Shown here in pieces: positions 34,396-44,445 of a stretch of 64,000 bases of DNA (positions are counted from its first letter, which is position 1; each line of letters begins with the position of its first letter). Below the pieces are notes generated by a model. The model did no database searches. It was not told the origin of the DNA and saw only the letters and a program-made list of their open reading frames with translations. The stretch is from Pseudomonas azadiae. GTDB taxonomy: Bacteria; Pseudomonadota; Gammaproteobacteria; Pseudomonadales; Pseudomonadaceae. The stretch lies in the NCBI RefSeq assembly GCF_019145355.1, contig NZ_JAHSTY010000002.1, positions 682,001 through 746,000 on the forward strand. Direction: 5' to 3'. The translations under genes and the position numbers were made by a program.

Positions 34396-35631
34396 TTATA
34401 CAAACTCCACCTGCGCGGGCCGACGCTTCATCAACACGTTGCCGTTGCGGATCGAGTACAGCGGCAAGCCCTGGCTGCGGATGACCTCGTAGTCGCTGTC
34501 CGCCGAGAGGATCAACAGGTTCGCCGGCCGTCCCGGTTCCAGGCCGTAGCGGTCACCCAGGGCCATGGCCTTGGCACTGTTTTCGGTCACCAGGTCGAGG
34601 GCGTTTTGCAAGTTGCGGTAGCCGAGCATATGGCAGATGTGCAAACCGGCTTCGAGCACCCGCAGGATGTTGCCATTGCCCAGGGGGTACCAGGGGTCGA
34701 CGATGGAGTCCTGGCCGAAGCACACGTTCATGCCGGCTTCCAGCAGTTCATTGACCCGGGTGACACCACGGCGTTTCGGGAAGGTGTCGAAGCGGCCTTG
34801 CAGGTGAATGCTTTCGGTGGGGCAGGAAACAAAGCTGATACCCGAATGCCCCAGCAGGCGGAAGAGTTTGGCGCAGTAGGCGTTGTCGTAGGAGCCCATG
34901 GCCGTGGTGTGGCTGGCGGTGACGCGCTCGCCCATGCCGCGGCTGCGCGCTTCTTCGGCCAGCACTTCGAGAAAGCGCGAGTGCGGGTCGTCGGTTTCGT
35001 CGCAATGCACGTCCACCAGGCAACCGGTACGTTCGGCCAGGTCCATCAGGAACTTCACCGAGCTCACCCCTTGGTCGCGAGTGTACTCAAAGTGGGGGAT
35101 ACCGCCGATCACGTCGGCGCCCAGGCGAATGGCTTCTTCCATCAGTTCGCGGCCATTGCGGTACGACTCGATACCTTCCTGGGGGAACGCGACGATTTGC
35201 AGGTCGATCAGGTGCGTGGTGTCTTCGCGCACCTGCAGCATGGCCTTGAGCGCCGTGAGGTCCGGGTCGGTGACGTCGACGTGGGTGCGCACATGCTGGA
35301 TACCGTGGGCGGCGAGGGCCTGGATGGTCTTCCGAGCGCGTGTCCTGGTGTCTTCCTCGGTGATGGTGGCCTTGCGTTCGCCCCAGCATTCGATGCCTTC
35401 GAACAGGGTGCCGCTCATGTTCCAGCGTGGCTCGCCGGCGGTCAGTGTGGCGTCGAGATGGATATGCGGTTCGACGAAGGGTGGGATCACCAGGTTACCG
35501 GCGGCGTCCAGGTCGTTGGCCGTCGCAATCGGCGATCCCGCTTGCGGCGTGATGCTGGCGATCCGGCCATGTTCCAGGTGCAGATCATGCAGGCCTTCAC
35601 GGTTGCGCAGGCGAGCGTTGATGATGTGCAT
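34396..35631 (-). CDS. codA: cytosine deaminase
   Basis: About 411 aa, cytosine to uracil plus ammonia, for pyrimidine salvage in the cytoplasm. An amidohydrolase-superfamily metal site is visible: PPFVEPHIHLDATLTAG, HVRTHVDVTD, VDVHCDETDD with the acid/base Glu, VTASHTTAMGSYD and NVCFGQDSIVDPW. ATG 35631 has AGAGGAA 8 nt upstream. It lies 27 bp after the truncated PucR-type gene in the operon codB-pucR remnant-codA. Confidence 0.95.
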   Translation of the reverse strand: MHIINARLRNREGLHDLHLEHGRIASITPQAGSPIATANDLDAAGNLVIPPFVEPHIHLDATLTAGEPRWNMSGTLFEGIECWGERKATITEEDTRTRARKTIQALAAHGIQHVRTHVDVTDPDLTALKAMLQVREDTTHLIDLQIVAFPQEGIESYRNGRELMEEAIRLGADVIGGIPHFEYTRDQGVSSVKFLMDLAERTGCLVDVHCDETDDPHSRFLEVLAEEARSRGMGERVTASHTTAMGSYDNAYCAKLFRLLGHSGISFVSCPTESIHLQGRFDTFPKRRGVTRVNELLEAGMNVCFGQDSIVDPWYPLGNGNILRVLEAGLHICHMLGYRNLQNALDLVTENSAKAMALGDRYGLEPGRPANLLILSADSDYEVIRSQGLPLYSIRNGNVLMKRRPAQVEFV

Positions 35632-35658
35632 GGGCAAGTTCCTCTTGGCTAAAGACAA

Positions 35659-35964
35659 TCAGGCAGACAGTCGCCAGATCATCGGCGCAATGCCGATGTC
35701 CAGGCGATCATAAGCATTATCCAGCGTCAGCCCGTACAGGGCCTCGATCCGCTGGACGCGGTGGGTCAAGGTGTTGCGATACACGGCCAGCCGCTGGGCG
35801 GCGGCCACCAGGTTACCATTCTCATGAAACCAGGCTTCGACGGTGGGCATCAGGCTGGGGCCATGATGCGCGTCGTGGCGCAGCGATGGGCCTGTCTCAC
35901 CCGCGCGCAGTCGCATGGATTCCAGGCTTGTCAGCGCCAGCACGTCGGCGACGGTCAGGCTCAT
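35659..35964 (-). pseudogene. internally deleted PucR-family regulator
   Basis: 101 aa. The first 20 residues (MSLTVADVLALTSLESMRLRAG) match the start of PucR-type purine/pyrimidine-catabolism regulators; from LMPTVEAWFHENGNLVAAAQRLAVYRNTLTHRVQRIEALYGL onward it matches the C-terminal HTH_30 domain. Full-length members have roughly 400-550 residues, so about 400 internal residues (sensor domain and GGDEF-like middle) are missing while the frame is intact. Its ATG overlaps the codB stop (ATGA), so translation is coupled. It may be a decayed gene or a surviving minimal DNA-binding protein. Confidence 0.75.
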
Positions 35965-37229
35965 GCCTGGGCTTCAGCCAAGGGCGCGCGCACCCTGAGT
36001 ACGGCAGTGAGCGCGATGTAGGTCAACGATGCGACAACGATCCCCACCAACGGTGCGACCCAGGGCGAGTTGAACGCCAGCACCGTACCCACGGCATAGG
36101 CCACCAGTCCTGGCCAGTTGAACGCCGGCAGGCGCGCGTCGGCCAGGCGTGGATAGCGGCCGCGGTAGCGATAGAAGAAGTCCGCCATGATCACCCCGCC
36201 AATCGGTGGGATCACCGTGCCGAGCAGAATCAAATACGGCACCAGCAGGTCATACATACCGAGCAACGCCAGCAGGGTCCCGATCACGGCACCGGCCAGG
36301 GTCACCGTCTTGCGGCGCTTGGTGCGCAGCAGGTTGCAGCCGGCTACCGCGAAGTTGTAGATGGTGTTGTCCTGGGTACTCCAGATATTGAGCAGCAACA
36401 TGGCCATCGCCGCCATCGCGAAGCCTTGCAGCAGCAAGACTTCAACCACGTCCGGCTGTTGATAAACGATGGCACCATAGGCCCCGATCAGCACCATCAA
36501 GCCGTTGCCGATAAAGAAACCGATCAGGCTGGCCAACACCGCCACCTTGGCCGAGCGTGAAAAGCGCGTCCAGTTGGTGGCTTGGGTCGCACCGCTGACA
36601 AACGTGCCGAACACCAGGGTAATGGCCGTGGACAAATCCAGTTCACCGGTCGGTACCACTGCCAGCAGCCCATCCAGGCCGCCGACTTTCACCGTGGCCA
36701 CCCACATCGATAGAAACAGCAGGATGCCCATGGCCGGCACCGCGATGTAGGACAGGATCTCCAACCCGCGATAACCAATGTAGGCCGTGGCGCAGAACAC
36801 CAGGCCAAACACCACCATCAGCGCCAGCACGCTGCCCGGGCTCAGCTCGAAATACTTGCCCAACACCACGGCGGCAGTGGCGGTGCCCCAGGCGTACCAG
36901 CCGATCTGGGTGAAGCCCAGGATCAAGTCACTGAGCTTGCTGCCCACTTCGCCAAAGCAGAAGCGCCCCATCAATACCGAATTCAGGCCGCTCTTGAACG
37001 CGATGTAACCCAGGCCCGCGGCGTAGGTACCCAACAGCAGGTTACCCAAGGCCACGACACCCAGCATGTCGGTGAAACTGAAGGCCACCCCCAGCTTGCC
37101 GCCGGCAAACATGGTCGCGGTAAAAAAGGTAAAGCCCAGCAGCACCATGGCGGTGGATGCCAGGCCCTTGCGCGCATGCAACGGGACTTCGCTTAAGGGG
37201 TAGTCGTTGCCCGGTTCTTGCTGCGTCAT
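35961..37229 (-). CDS. codB: cytosine permease
   Basis: About 422 aa member of the nucleobase:cation symporter-1 family, importing cytosine across the inner membrane. Twelve helices are predicted, with the family pattern starting at ARKGLASTAMVLLGFTFFTATMFAGGKLG and including GLGYIAFKSGLNSVLMGRFCFGEVGSKLSDLILGFTQIGWYAWGTA, and TWSTQDN-type sequence NIWSTQDNTIYNFAVAG. ATG 37229 has GGAG and AAGG upstream; the longer frame to 37415 is rejected. First gene of the operon with codA. Confidence 0.95.
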   Translation of the reverse strand: MTQQEPGNDYPLSEVPLHARKGLASTAMVLLGFTFFTATMFAGGKLGVAFSFTDMLGVVALGNLLLGTYAAGLGYIAFKSGLNSVLMGRFCFGEVGSKLSDLILGFTQIGWYAWGTATAAVVLGKYFELSPGSVLALMVVFGLVFCATAYIGYRGLEILSYIAVPAMGILLFLSMWVATVKVGGLDGLLAVVPTGELDLSTAITLVFGTFVSGATQATNWTRFSRSAKVAVLASLIGFFIGNGLMVLIGAYGAIVYQQPDVVEVLLLQGFAMAAMAMLLLNIWSTQDNTIYNFAVAGCNLLRTKRRKTVTLAGAVIGTLLALLGMYDLLVPYLILLGTVIPPIGGVIMADFFYRYRGRYPRLADARLPAFNWPGLVAYAVGTVLAFNSPWVAPLVGIVVASLTYIALTAVLRVRAPLAEAQA

Positions 37230-37437
37230 GTGCCTTGCTCCCTGAATGAGTGACGCAGGCCCGTTGCACCGCGCGTGCCAAATCGGCAGTAGCGATGCGC
37301 GCACGGCAGGCGTTGTGCGCTGTGCACAGTATTTATAGCCAAACAGGGGAAGAAACGCTGGAAGAGGTGTTCGCGGTGCCCCGTCGGGCACGAAAGCGGT
37401 GCGGCGGTGATACAAATTGGATCAGTCGAACAGGCAC

Positions 37438-37465
37438 AAAAAAACCACCGTGCAGGTGGTTTTTT
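37438..37465. terminator. bidirectional Rho-independent terminator
   Basis: AAAAAACCACC, five-base loop, GGTGGTTTTTT: a perfect stem flanked by A-run and T-run, so it works in both directions. It lies 12 bp beyond the end of queD on its transcribed strand. Confidence 0.9.
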
Positions 37466-37477
37466 CATATCCCGGGC

Positions 37478-37834
37478 TTACTCGCCGCGATAGATGCAGC
37501 CGCTGGTGCAAGTCTCGTGGATGCGAATCGCACTGAGCTCGGGCAGCAGGGGTTGGAGTTCCTTCCAGATCCACTTGGCCAGCACTTCGCTGGTCGGGTT
37601 TTCCAGGCCTGGGATGTCATTGAGGTAGTTGTGGTCGAGACGTTCATAGAGCGGCTTGAAAATCGCCTTGATCTCCGAAAAGTCGCGAATCCAGCCGGTA
37701 TGGGGATCCAGGTCACCGCTGAGGTGGATCGCCACCTTGAACGAATGCCCATGCAGGCGCCCGCATTTGTGGCCTTGCGGTACGTGGGGCAGGCGGTGGG
37801 CGGACTCGAAGGTAAACTCTTTGAAGATTTCCAC
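37478..37834 (-). CDS. queD: 6-carboxytetrahydropterin synthase
   Basis: About 118 aa enzyme of queuosine (7-deazaguanine) biosynthesis, converting 7,8-dihydroneopterin triphosphate to 6-carboxytetrahydropterin. Zn ligands His13, His28 and His30 lie in FESAHRLPH and LHGHS, with Cys24 in [29 protein letters not shown] and [15 protein letters not shown] complete the family pattern. The start is GTG 37834, giving the canonical VEIFKEF N-terminus and the family length; the longer frame reading into upstream sequence is rejected. Confidence 0.95.
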   Translation of the reverse strand: MEIFKEFTFESAHRLPHVPQGHKCGRLHGHSFKVAIHLSGDLDPHTGWIRDFSEIKAIFKPLYERLDHNYLNDIPGLENPTSEVLAKWIWKELQPLLPELSAIRIHETCTSGCIYRGE

Positions 37835-37910
37835 AGTATTTTCAGCTCGGTCAGGTATCTGGCAGGCGGCGAGTTTAACAGCTTGATCCCTTGCTGCGCA
37901 TGCCGCTGGG

Positions 37911-38990
37911 TCAGAGTACTTGCAAGCGCTCGCCCAACCGGCCGTTATCCGCCAGTTCCAGAAACTCATCACCCAACCGCCGACTCTCGCTCATCGCCGT
38001 TTGCCAGTACCGGTTACGGCTCGCGTCATCGCCCATGAAACGCTTGAAGTCACTGCGATCGGGCAGTTTGCCGTAAGGCAGGCGGGCCAGGTAATCCTTG
38101 GACGGCGCCAGCAGCAACACATCCTGCAGACCCTGCTGGCTGCTGCGTCGCCACGGCAAGCCTTTATCGAACCAGCCGGGAATGATCCGATCGGTAAAGT
38201 GCGGGTACAGCACGATGTCGTCACCTTGGTAGGGCAGGTCGAGGTGATAGTCCAGCAGGCCGCCGTCGCGGTAGGTGCCGGCGCCCGCGCCCGGCAGGTC
38301 GCGTACGCCTTGCATCACCATGGGGATCGAACCCGACGCCAGCAGCGCCTGGCGCAGGTTGCCCAGTTCGAGGCCGAGGAAGCGCGACGGGAAATCCTTC
38401 AACGGATGCACCGGCGGCGCCTGGCGCGGGTCGTGGATGATCAGCCGTTCGAAGTGCCGCGATAGCCGTGCGCGGCCGCGCAGGTTATCCGCAATTACCG
38501 ACGACAGGCCCAGCCCGAGGCGCCCACGATGGTCATCGGCAAGCAGGCCGTGGCTCTTGACCACCAGGATGTTGAGGCGATAGTTCGGGTTATCCAGCAC
38601 CCGTGCGTCCCGTCCGGCCAGCAAGTCGTCGAGCATGCGCTGGCAGCTGCGGCTGACGTCGGCCATGGTCACGCCTTTGGCAAAGCGCTGTTCGTTATAC
38701 AGGCGGCCGAGGTCCAGCAGGCCCTGCACCGGGTCGGGCAGGCAAGCACTGGCAAACCGCCAGGAACCGATGGAGGCGCCGATCAACGACCGCTCCCGAG
38801 GAGCGCGGGGCAGCCAGTCGCCGAACAGCGCCAGGTCCAGCCCCTGGATACCCAGCGCCTTTGGGCCGCCGGCCGCGCCAGGCAGGATGCCGACGTCGGC
38901 CGGCGTGAGGCCTCGCTCACGAATGCGCGCCAATGCGCGTTTGCCGGCCTTGAGAGTCAGGGCGGGAAACTTGATGTGGATGGCTGTCAT
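37911..38990 (-). CDS. patatin-like phospholipase
   Basis: 359 aa. The patatin catalytic dyad is visible: the nucleophile Ser in [12 protein letters not shown] (GXSXG) and Asp in [15 protein letters not shown] (DGG). An oxyanion glycine-rich loop occurs as [14 protein letters not shown]. No signal peptide is present, so it is probably cytoplasmic, acting on acyl lipids. The C-terminal 100 residues are rich in Arg/Asp, as in this Pseudomonas subgroup. It is divergent from the PepSY/two-component operon, sharing 155 bp. Confidence 0.88.
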   Translation of the reverse strand: MTAIHIKFPALTLKAGKRALARIRERGLTPADVGILPGAAGGPKALGIQGLDLALFGDWLPRAPRERSLIGASIGSWRFASACLPDPVQGLLDLGRLYNEQRFAKGVTMADVSRSCQRMLDDLLAGRDARVLDNPNYRLNILVVKSHGLLADDHRGRLGLGLSSVIADNLRGRARLSRHFERLIIHDPRQAPPVHPLKDFPSRFLGLELGNLRQALLASGSIPMVMQGVRDLPGAGAGTYRDGGLLDYHLDLPYQGDDIVLYPHFTDRIIPGWFDKGLPWRRSSQQGLQDVLLLAPSKDYLARLPYGKLPDRSDFKRFMGDDASRNRYWQTAMSESRRLGDEFLELADNGRLGERLQVL

Positions 38991-39077
38991 ACCGGTCTCT
39001 GTTGAAGCGAGCAGGAATTATAAGAAATCTCGCGCAATGATTGGAGAAGAGCGTTGTCGGAAATTGCCATGGTGGCA

Positions 39078-39094
39078 ATTCAGGTTCAATTAAG
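39078..39094 (+). promoter_or_regulatory. possible response-regulator direct repeat before the PepSY operon
   Basis: ATTCAG, five bases, ATTAAG: two half-sites 11 bp apart, the spacing used by OmpR/PmrA-type regulators. It lies about 52 bp upstream of the first PepSY gene and may be an autoregulatory site for the response regulator in that operon. Confidence 0.35.
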
Positions 39095-39145
39095 TTGCAG
39101 CGGGTACGGTGGCCTGCGTAGGAAAACATCCTGTAACGGAGACTT

Positions 39146-39451
39146 ATGATGAAGCGCCTCACCGCTCTGGTCGCCGCCGGTATCATCGCCCTCACGGCAA
39201 CCCAGGCCGGAGCCGTGGACCCCGACAAACCACTGAACGTGCCTGCCACTGTTACTATTGTCGCCTTTGACCAACTGGAGGCCACGGCCTTGGCCCTGCA
39301 CCCCGGTTCGAGGCTGCTGGACACCGACCTGGACGAGGAGTACGGCAGGTACCTCTACCAGGTCGAATTGGAAGATACCCAGGGCATCGAATGGGACATT
39401 GAATTGGACGCGCTCACCGGGCAGGTTCTCAAGAATCATCAGGATACGTAA
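39146..39451 (+). CDS. secreted PepSY-domain protein 1
   Basis: 101 aa with a signal peptide cleaved near residue 24 (TQAGA-VDPD). One PepSY domain covers most of the mature protein: LEATALALHPGSRLLDTDLDEEYGRYLYQVELEDTQGIEWDIELDALTGQVLKNHQD. PepSY proteins are thought to sense or inhibit in the periplasm; here the gene is coupled (TAATG) to a second PepSY gene and a two-component pair, so it is a likely accessory sensor. GGAG precedes the start; ATG 39149 is an alternative. Confidence 0.88.
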   Translation: MMKRLTALVAAGIIALTATQAGAVDPDKPLNVPATVTIVAFDQLEATALALHPGSRLLDTDLDEEYGRYLYQVELEDTQGIEWDIELDALTGQVLKNHQDT

Positions 39452-39762
39452 TGAAGGTAAATTTACGCGCCGGCAGTCGAGTCGCGCTGGTGCTCCTGGC
39501 ATTTTGCTCCAGCCTGGCGGCCCGCGATCTCAATCAGGATGAAGCCCTGGCCTTGCGCCAGCAAGGAGTAATCCTGCCGCTGGAGCAACTGTTGCACCAG
39601 GCCATGGAACGTTATCCCGGTTCACGCCTGCTGGAAGCGGAGCTGGAAAAGAAGCACGGCCGATACGCTTATGAAGTGGAGCTGGTGACCACCGAAGGGG
39701 TGGTCCGCGAGATCAAGCTGGACGCCAGCACCGGTGTGCTGATCAAAGACGAGGAAGACTGA
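39451..39762 (+). CDS. secreted PepSY-domain protein 2
   Basis: 103 aa, paralogue of the preceding protein. Signal peptide to about residue 24, then [57 protein letters not shown]. Its start overlaps the preceding stop by one base, and its stop overlaps the regulator start by one base (TGATG). The acidic C-terminus could bind a cation. Confidence 0.88.
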   Translation: MKVNLRAGSRVALVLLAFCSSLAARDLNQDEALALRQQGVILPLEQLLHQAMERYPGSRLLEAELEKKHGRYAYEVELVTTEGVVREIKLDASTGVLIKDEED

Positions 39763-40430
39763 TGCGCCTGCTTCTGGTGGAAGACAATGTACCGTTGGCC
39801 GACGAACTGTTGGCCGGCCTGCAACGCCAGGGCTACGCCGTCGACTGGCTGGCCGATGGCCGTGATGCGGCGTACCAGGGGCGCAGCGAGCCCTATGACC
39901 TGATCATTCTCGACCTGGGATTGCCTGGCCTGCCCGGGCTTGAGGTGCTGGCGCAGTGGCGTGCCGCCGGGTTGGCGATTCCGGTGCTGATCCTCACCGC
40001 CCGCGATTCCTGGGCTGAGCGCATCGAAGGGCTCAAGGCCGGTGCCGATGATTACCTGAGCAAACCCTTTCACCCTGAAGAGCTTCACCTGCGCATCCAG
40101 GCGCTGTTGCGCCGTTCCCATGGCCAGGCCAACCAGCCCACCTTGCAGGCCGCCGGGTTGCATCTGGATGAAGGTCGCCAATGCGTGCTGCGCGACGGCG
40201 CGGAGATCCAGCTGACCGCCGCTGAATTCCGGCTGTTGCGCTATTTCATGCTGCACCCCCAACAGATCCTGTCGAAAAGCCACCTCGCCGAGCACCTGTA
40301 CGACGGTGAGACCGAGCGCGATTCCAACGTGTTGGAGGTCCACGTCAACCACTTGCGCCGCAAGTTGGGACGCAGCGTGATCGAAACCCGGCGCGGCCAG
40401 GGTTACCGGTTTGGCGCCAGCCCTGCATGA
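39762..40430 (+). CDS. OmpR-family response regulator
   Basis: 222 aa. The receiver domain has the acidic pair in LLVEDN, the phosphoacceptor Asp51 in [11 protein letters not shown], Thr in LILTARD and Lys in [13 protein letters not shown]. The winged-helix domain reads [53 protein letters not shown] and ends GRGYRF-like RGQGYRFGA. It most resembles the PmrA/QseB group. It is coupled to the PepSY gene upstream and to the kinase by a 4-nt overlap. Confidence 0.94.
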   Translation: MRLLLVEDNVPLADELLAGLQRQGYAVDWLADGRDAAYQGRSEPYDLIILDLGLPGLPGLEVLAQWRAAGLAIPVLILTARDSWAERIEGLKAGADDYLSKPFHPEELHLRIQALLRRSHGQANQPTLQAAGLHLDEGRQCVLRDGAEIQLTAAEFRLLRYFMLHPQQILSKSHLAEHLYDGETERDSNVLEVHVNHLRRKLGRSVIETRRGQGYRFGASPA

Positions 40431-41740
40431 AGTCCATTCAACGACGCCTGAGCCTGGGCCTGATCAGCGTGATGGTGATCGTCGGCGTGGTGCTCGCGCA
40501 AACCAGTCTGTGGTTGTTCGAAGCCGGGCTGCAGCGCTACCTGGAAGCCGGGCTGCGTAACGACGCCGAAAACCTGCTGGTGGCCATGGTGCGCGGGCCC
40601 AACGGCTTGCAACTGGATGAGCAGCACGTCTCGCCGGCCTACCAGCGGCCGTTTTCCGGGCACTACTTTCGTGTCGATTTTGCCGATACCCACTGGCGCT
40701 CCCGCTCCCTGTGGGACCAGGAGTTGCCGCGGCTGCCCGAGGTCGGGATCAAGGGCAACCTGCAACTGGGGCCAGAGGGCCAGCAATTGCTGGTATTGCG
40801 CTCGGACTACAAGCGTTTCGGCCAGTTGATTTCCATCAGCGTGGCTCAGGACTACACGCCTGTACGCGAAAGCTTTCGCCTGATGCGCCAGATCGGTCTG
40901 GTGCTGGGGCTGGCGGCGCTGCTGCTGGTGCTGGTCCTGCAACGGGTCACCGTCCGCCGCGCCTTGCGCCCCCTGGAAACCGCGCGTAACCAGATCGCCC
41001 AACTGCAACAGGGTCAGCGCTCGCAGCTCGACGAGCAGGTGCCCCTTGAGCTGGAGCCCTTGGTGGCGCAGATCAACCACCTGCTGGCGCATACCGAAGA
41101 CAGTCTCAAGCGCTCACGCAATGCGCTGGGCAACCTCGGACACGCCTTGAAAACCCCGCTGGCGGTGCTGTTGAGCGTGGCGTCCAGCGAGCAGCTCAAG
41201 GACCGGCCCGCGCTGGCCAAGCTGTTGCGCGAGCATCTGGAACAGGTGCAGCAACGCCTCAATCGCGAACTCAACCGCGCTCGCCTGGCTGGCGAAACCT
41301 TGCCGGGTGCGCTGTTCGACTGCGAAAAGGAACTGCCCAGCCTGTTGGCCACCCTGAATATGATCCACGGCGAACACTTGGAGCTGAGCTACCACGTCGA
41401 CCCCGGCCTGCAACTGCCCTGGGACCGTGCAGACCTCTTGGAAATGCTCGGCAATTTGCTCGACAACGCCTGCAAATGGGCGGACGCCGAAGTGCGCCTG
41501 ACCCTCTCCGAGACCGAGCACACCTACCTGCTGGCCGTGGAAGACGACGGCCCCGGCATCCCCGAAACCCAGCGTGATCAGGTCTTCAGTCGCGGTACAC
41601 GCCTGGATGAACAGATCGATGGCCACGGCCTGGGATTGGGAATCGTGCGAGACATCGCCGAAGTGTGGGGCGGGGTGTTGCAGCTGCAGGATGCTGAACT
41701 GGGCGGCCTTAAAGTGCTGATCGAATTGCCCAAGCGTTAA
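40427..41740 (+). CDS. sensor histidine kinase, PhoQ-like H-box
   Basis: 437 aa membrane kinase. Two membrane helices (about 8-30 and 158-178) bracket a periplasmic sensor of about 125 residues. HAMP follows, then the H-box [17 protein letters not shown] with the phosphoacceptor His, and the ATPase boxes [29 protein letters not shown] and [18 protein letters not shown]. It is the last gene of the PepSY-PepSY-RR-HK operon. The signal is unknown; the arrangement resembles Pseudomonas systems such as BqsRS/CarRS, where small periplasmic proteins are co-encoded with a pair sensing cations, but orthology is not established. Confidence 0.92.
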   Translation: MKSIQRRLSLGLISVMVIVGVVLAQTSLWLFEAGLQRYLEAGLRNDAENLLVAMVRGPNGLQLDEQHVSPAYQRPFSGHYFRVDFADTHWRSRSLWDQELPRLPEVGIKGNLQLGPEGQQLLVLRSDYKRFGQLISISVAQDYTPVRESFRLMRQIGLVLGLAALLLVLVLQRVTVRRALRPLETARNQIAQLQQGQRSQLDEQVPLELEPLVAQINHLLAHTEDSLKRSRNALGNLGHALKTPLAVLLSVASSEQLKDRPALAKLLREHLEQVQQRLNRELNRARLAGETLPGALFDCEKELPSLLATLNMIHGEHLELSYHVDPGLQLPWDRADLLEMLGNLLDNACKWADAEVRLTLSETEHTYLLAVEDDGPGIPETQRDQVFSRGTRLDEQIDGHGLGLGIVRDIAEVWGGVLQLQDAELGGLKVLIELPKR

Positions 41741-41771
41741 CGCGGGGTACGATGTGGTTTGCCTGCGATAG

Positions 41772-41965
41772 CCCCAAGTATCTGCACAACTTTAACGGCT
41801 GACAAATCTCCTGTAGTGAGCGGGCTTGTCCCGCGCTGGGTGGCGAAGCCGCCCCAAACCAGGCGCCCCGGTTTTGTCTGGAGTTCGGCGGTGTCTCGAT
41901 TGGGGCGGCTGCGCCACCCAGCGCGGGACAAGCCCGCTCACTACAAAATTGTGTAGATCCTTAGG
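41772..41965. repeat. extended palindromic element (copy 2, core 41812-41945) inserted in a REPIN
   Basis: The 134-bp core is flanked here by outer arms (AAGTATCTGCACAACTTT on the left, the complementary ATTGTGTAGATCCTTA on the right). It interrupts a REPIN whose halves lie at 41754-41771 and 41966-42046. The left junction CTGCGATAG and right junction CGGCGACAG look like a diverged 9-bp duplication. The whole 41741-42061 intergenic region consists of this composite, without a gene. Confidence 0.85.
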
Positions 41966-42061
41966 CGGCGACAGCATCATCTTGGTTGAGCGCAAAGACC
42001 GAAGGCGCCTGCATCGCGGGCAAGCCCGGCTCCCACAGAAAAGCACTCCCACGCTCAGTCT

Positions 42062-44209
42062 TCAGACGCGGAACTGATCCATCAACCCCTGCTGCTGGTT
42101 CGCCAGGCTGTTCAACGCCTGGCTTACCCGCGCCGATTCGTTCGCCTGCTCGGACAGCGACTCGGTCACGTCCCGAATGGTCGCCACGTTGCTGTTGATC
42201 TCTTCGGCCACGGCGCTTTGCTCTTCGGCGGCGCTGGCGATTTGCAGGTTCATGTCGCTGATCACTGTGACGGCGGCGCCAATCTGGCGCAGGGCGGTCA
42301 CGGCCTCGCCCACTTGTTCGACGCTGCCCTGGGCCTGGCGATAGCTGTTGCCCATGGCGCCGACGACATCGGTGGTGCCGCTTTGCAATTGCTCGATGAC
42401 CAGGCGGGTTTCTTCCACCGACTCCTGGGTACGCCGTGCCAGGTTGCGCACTTCATCGGCCACCACGGCGAAGCCACGGCCGGCCTCACCGGCGCGGGCG
42501 GCTTCGATGGCAGCGTTGAGTGCCAGCAGGTTGGTCTGCTCGGCGATGCCGCGGATCACTTCCAGTACCGAACCGATTTTCTCGCTGTTGGCGGCCAGGC
42601 CTTCGACCTGGGTCATGGCCGTGCACATTTCCGCCGCCAATTCCCCGATGTTGCGGGTGGTGCGGTCGATCACCGTCAGGCCGTCACGCGTAGACTGGTC
42701 GGCATCGCGGGCGGCTTGGGCGGCCTGGGCGGCGCTGCGTGCCACGTCCTGGGCGGTCGCGCTCATTTCATGGGACGCAGTGGCTACCTGATCGACCTGG
42801 CGATACTGCTGTTCCATGCCGGCGCTGGTTTGAGTGGCAATCGCAGCGGATTGGTCGGCGGTGCCACGGGCGTCCTGCACCGAGCGCTTAACTTCAGCGA
42901 TGATCGGTTGCAGTTTGTCGAGGAAACGGTTGAACCAGCCTGCCAGTTGCCCCAGTTCGTCCTGCTTGTCGTAGGCCAGGCGGCGAGTCAGGTCGCCTTC
43001 GCCGCTGGCAATGTCTTCGAGCATGTGCGCCACCCCCAGGATCGGCCGGGTCACGCTGCGTGCCATCAGCCACACCAGGATCAGGCCGACCACTGCGGCG
43101 AGCAGGCCCAGGCCGAGTTCCAGCAGGGTGCCCTTGGCGTTGTCGGCATCCAGTTGAGCTTTCAGGGCTTCAGCCGGCGCTATCAGGACCTTCTCCGGCA
43201 CATCCAGCAACACGCCCCACGGCTTGCCGTCCGGGATCGGCGTGAACGGTGCCAGCACCTTGAGTTGATGGTCGGTGCGCAGGCTGCGGATGTGTGTACT
43301 GCCGGCCAGGGCGCTGATCAACTGCGCGCCGTTGACGGTGTCGACCTTGTCCAGGCGCTGGCTGAGTTTGCTGGCGTCCGGGCTGTAGCCGGCGAGCAAT
43401 CCGGTGGGGCTGAGTATGCTGACCTGGGTGTGGCCGTCGTACAGCTTGCGGCTGGCCTGTTGGCTCACGGCCTGCAGGCTATTGAGGTTGATGTCCACCG
43501 ACAGCGAGGCGATGACTTTGCCATTGGCCATCAACGGGAAGACGATGCTGGTCATCAGCACGTTTTGCCCGTCGATCATATAAAAGTAAGGTTCGATCAC
43601 GCACGGCTTGAGCGTGGCGCGCGGGCACGTGAACCAGGCGTTGGCCTTTTCACCGCTGGGCCCGACGCGGCTGTCGGACATGTCGCTTTCCGGCAGGGCC
43701 ATCGAGGTCAGCTTGCCCGGCGTCGGTTGCGACCAGTACAGGGCGAAGCGCCCCTTATTGTTGCTGCCCAGCTCGGCCTGGTCGGCGAACAATTCATCCT
43801 TGCCGTCCAGTGCATTGGCCTCGAACACCAGGGACAGGCCAAGCAAGTCCGGGTTGGCCTGCAACGCGGCCTTGACCTGGCGGGTCAGGTCTTCGCGGGT
43901 ATCGAAAGCGTCGAGAAAACGCTTTTCGGCCTGCTCGCGCAAGAACAGCACCTGGCGTGAAAAACCATGGCCGTACTGGTAGGCGTCCATGAACTGGCGG
44001 CGGATGCCCAGCGCCTGCACTTCGCCCTGGGCCTCGATGCGCGCCTGGGCGGCTTCATCGAGCATCTGCATGCTGGACGCCTTGACCTGCTGCGAGCTCT
44101 GTTCCATGCGATACAGCGACAGACCCACCAGCAGGGTCACGATCCCCAGCAGGCACAGGCCGGCCAGCAGGGTGATTTTCCATTGAATGGAGAGCTGCCT
44201 GAGCGACAT
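42062..44209 (-). CDS. methyl-accepting chemotaxis protein with double-CACHE sensor
   Basis: About 715 aa membrane receptor. First helix at residues 12-34, a periplasmic ligand domain of about 330 residues of dCACHE type ([61 protein letters not shown]), second helix about 360-380, HAMP ([27 protein letters not shown]) and a signalling hairpin with the tip [35 protein letters not shown]. The C-terminus lacks a CheR-tethering pentapeptide. dCACHE receptors of Pseudomonas bind amino acids or amines; the ligand here is unknown. ATG 44209 has AAGGA 7 nt upstream. Confidence 0.94.
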   Translation of the reverse strand: MSLRQLSIQWKITLLAGLCLLGIVTLLVGLSLYRMEQSSQQVKASSMQMLDEAAQARIEAQGEVQALGIRRQFMDAYQYGHGFSRQVLFLREQAEKRFLDAFDTREDLTRQVKAALQANPDLLGLSLVFEANALDGKDELFADQAELGSNNKGRFALYWSQPTPGKLTSMALPESDMSDSRVGPSGEKANAWFTCPRATLKPCVIEPYFYMIDGQNVLMTSIVFPLMANGKVIASLSVDINLNSLQAVSQQASRKLYDGHTQVSILSPTGLLAGYSPDASKLSQRLDKVDTVNGAQLISALAGSTHIRSLRTDHQLKVLAPFTPIPDGKPWGVLLDVPEKVLIAPAEALKAQLDADNAKGTLLELGLGLLAAVVGLILVWLMARSVTRPILGVAHMLEDIASGEGDLTRRLAYDKQDELGQLAGWFNRFLDKLQPIIAEVKRSVQDARGTADQSAAIATQTSAGMEQQYRQVDQVATASHEMSATAQDVARSAAQAAQAARDADQSTRDGLTVIDRTTRNIGELAAEMCTAMTQVEGLAANSEKIGSVLEVIRGIAEQTNLLALNAAIEAARAGEAGRGFAVVADEVRNLARRTQESVEETRLVIEQLQSGTTDVVGAMGNSYRQAQGSVEQVGEAVTALRQIGAAVTVISDMNLQIASAAEEQSAVAEEINSNVATIRDVTESLSEQANESARVSQALNSLANQQQGLMDQFRV

Positions 44210-44445
44210 CGGTACATCCTTACCTGAAAACACATAGAGCCCGGTTATCGGCCGGTTCCGCCTTTTCTTTATTCAAACGATCAATTTAAACCTCAAAGCG
44301 GCGCCGTTTTTTGACATGAGCGCCGGCCTCCTGCAAAGTGCGCGCCCTCTAATAAGACCTCCTTCACGCCTGCACGCTGGCGGCCGCCGAATGGCTGCCC
44401 AGGTGCGCGCGTGCCTGTTCTTTATGTTTTTTGCTTGAGGTAATC

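Noticed and set aside
34345..35652. 435-codon open frame opposite codA
   Set aside because: Antisense shadow; codA is complete with metal-site motifs.
42218..43960. 580-codon open frame opposite the dCACHE chemoreceptor gene
   Set aside because: Composition follows third-position GC of the receptor gene; no recognisable protein features.
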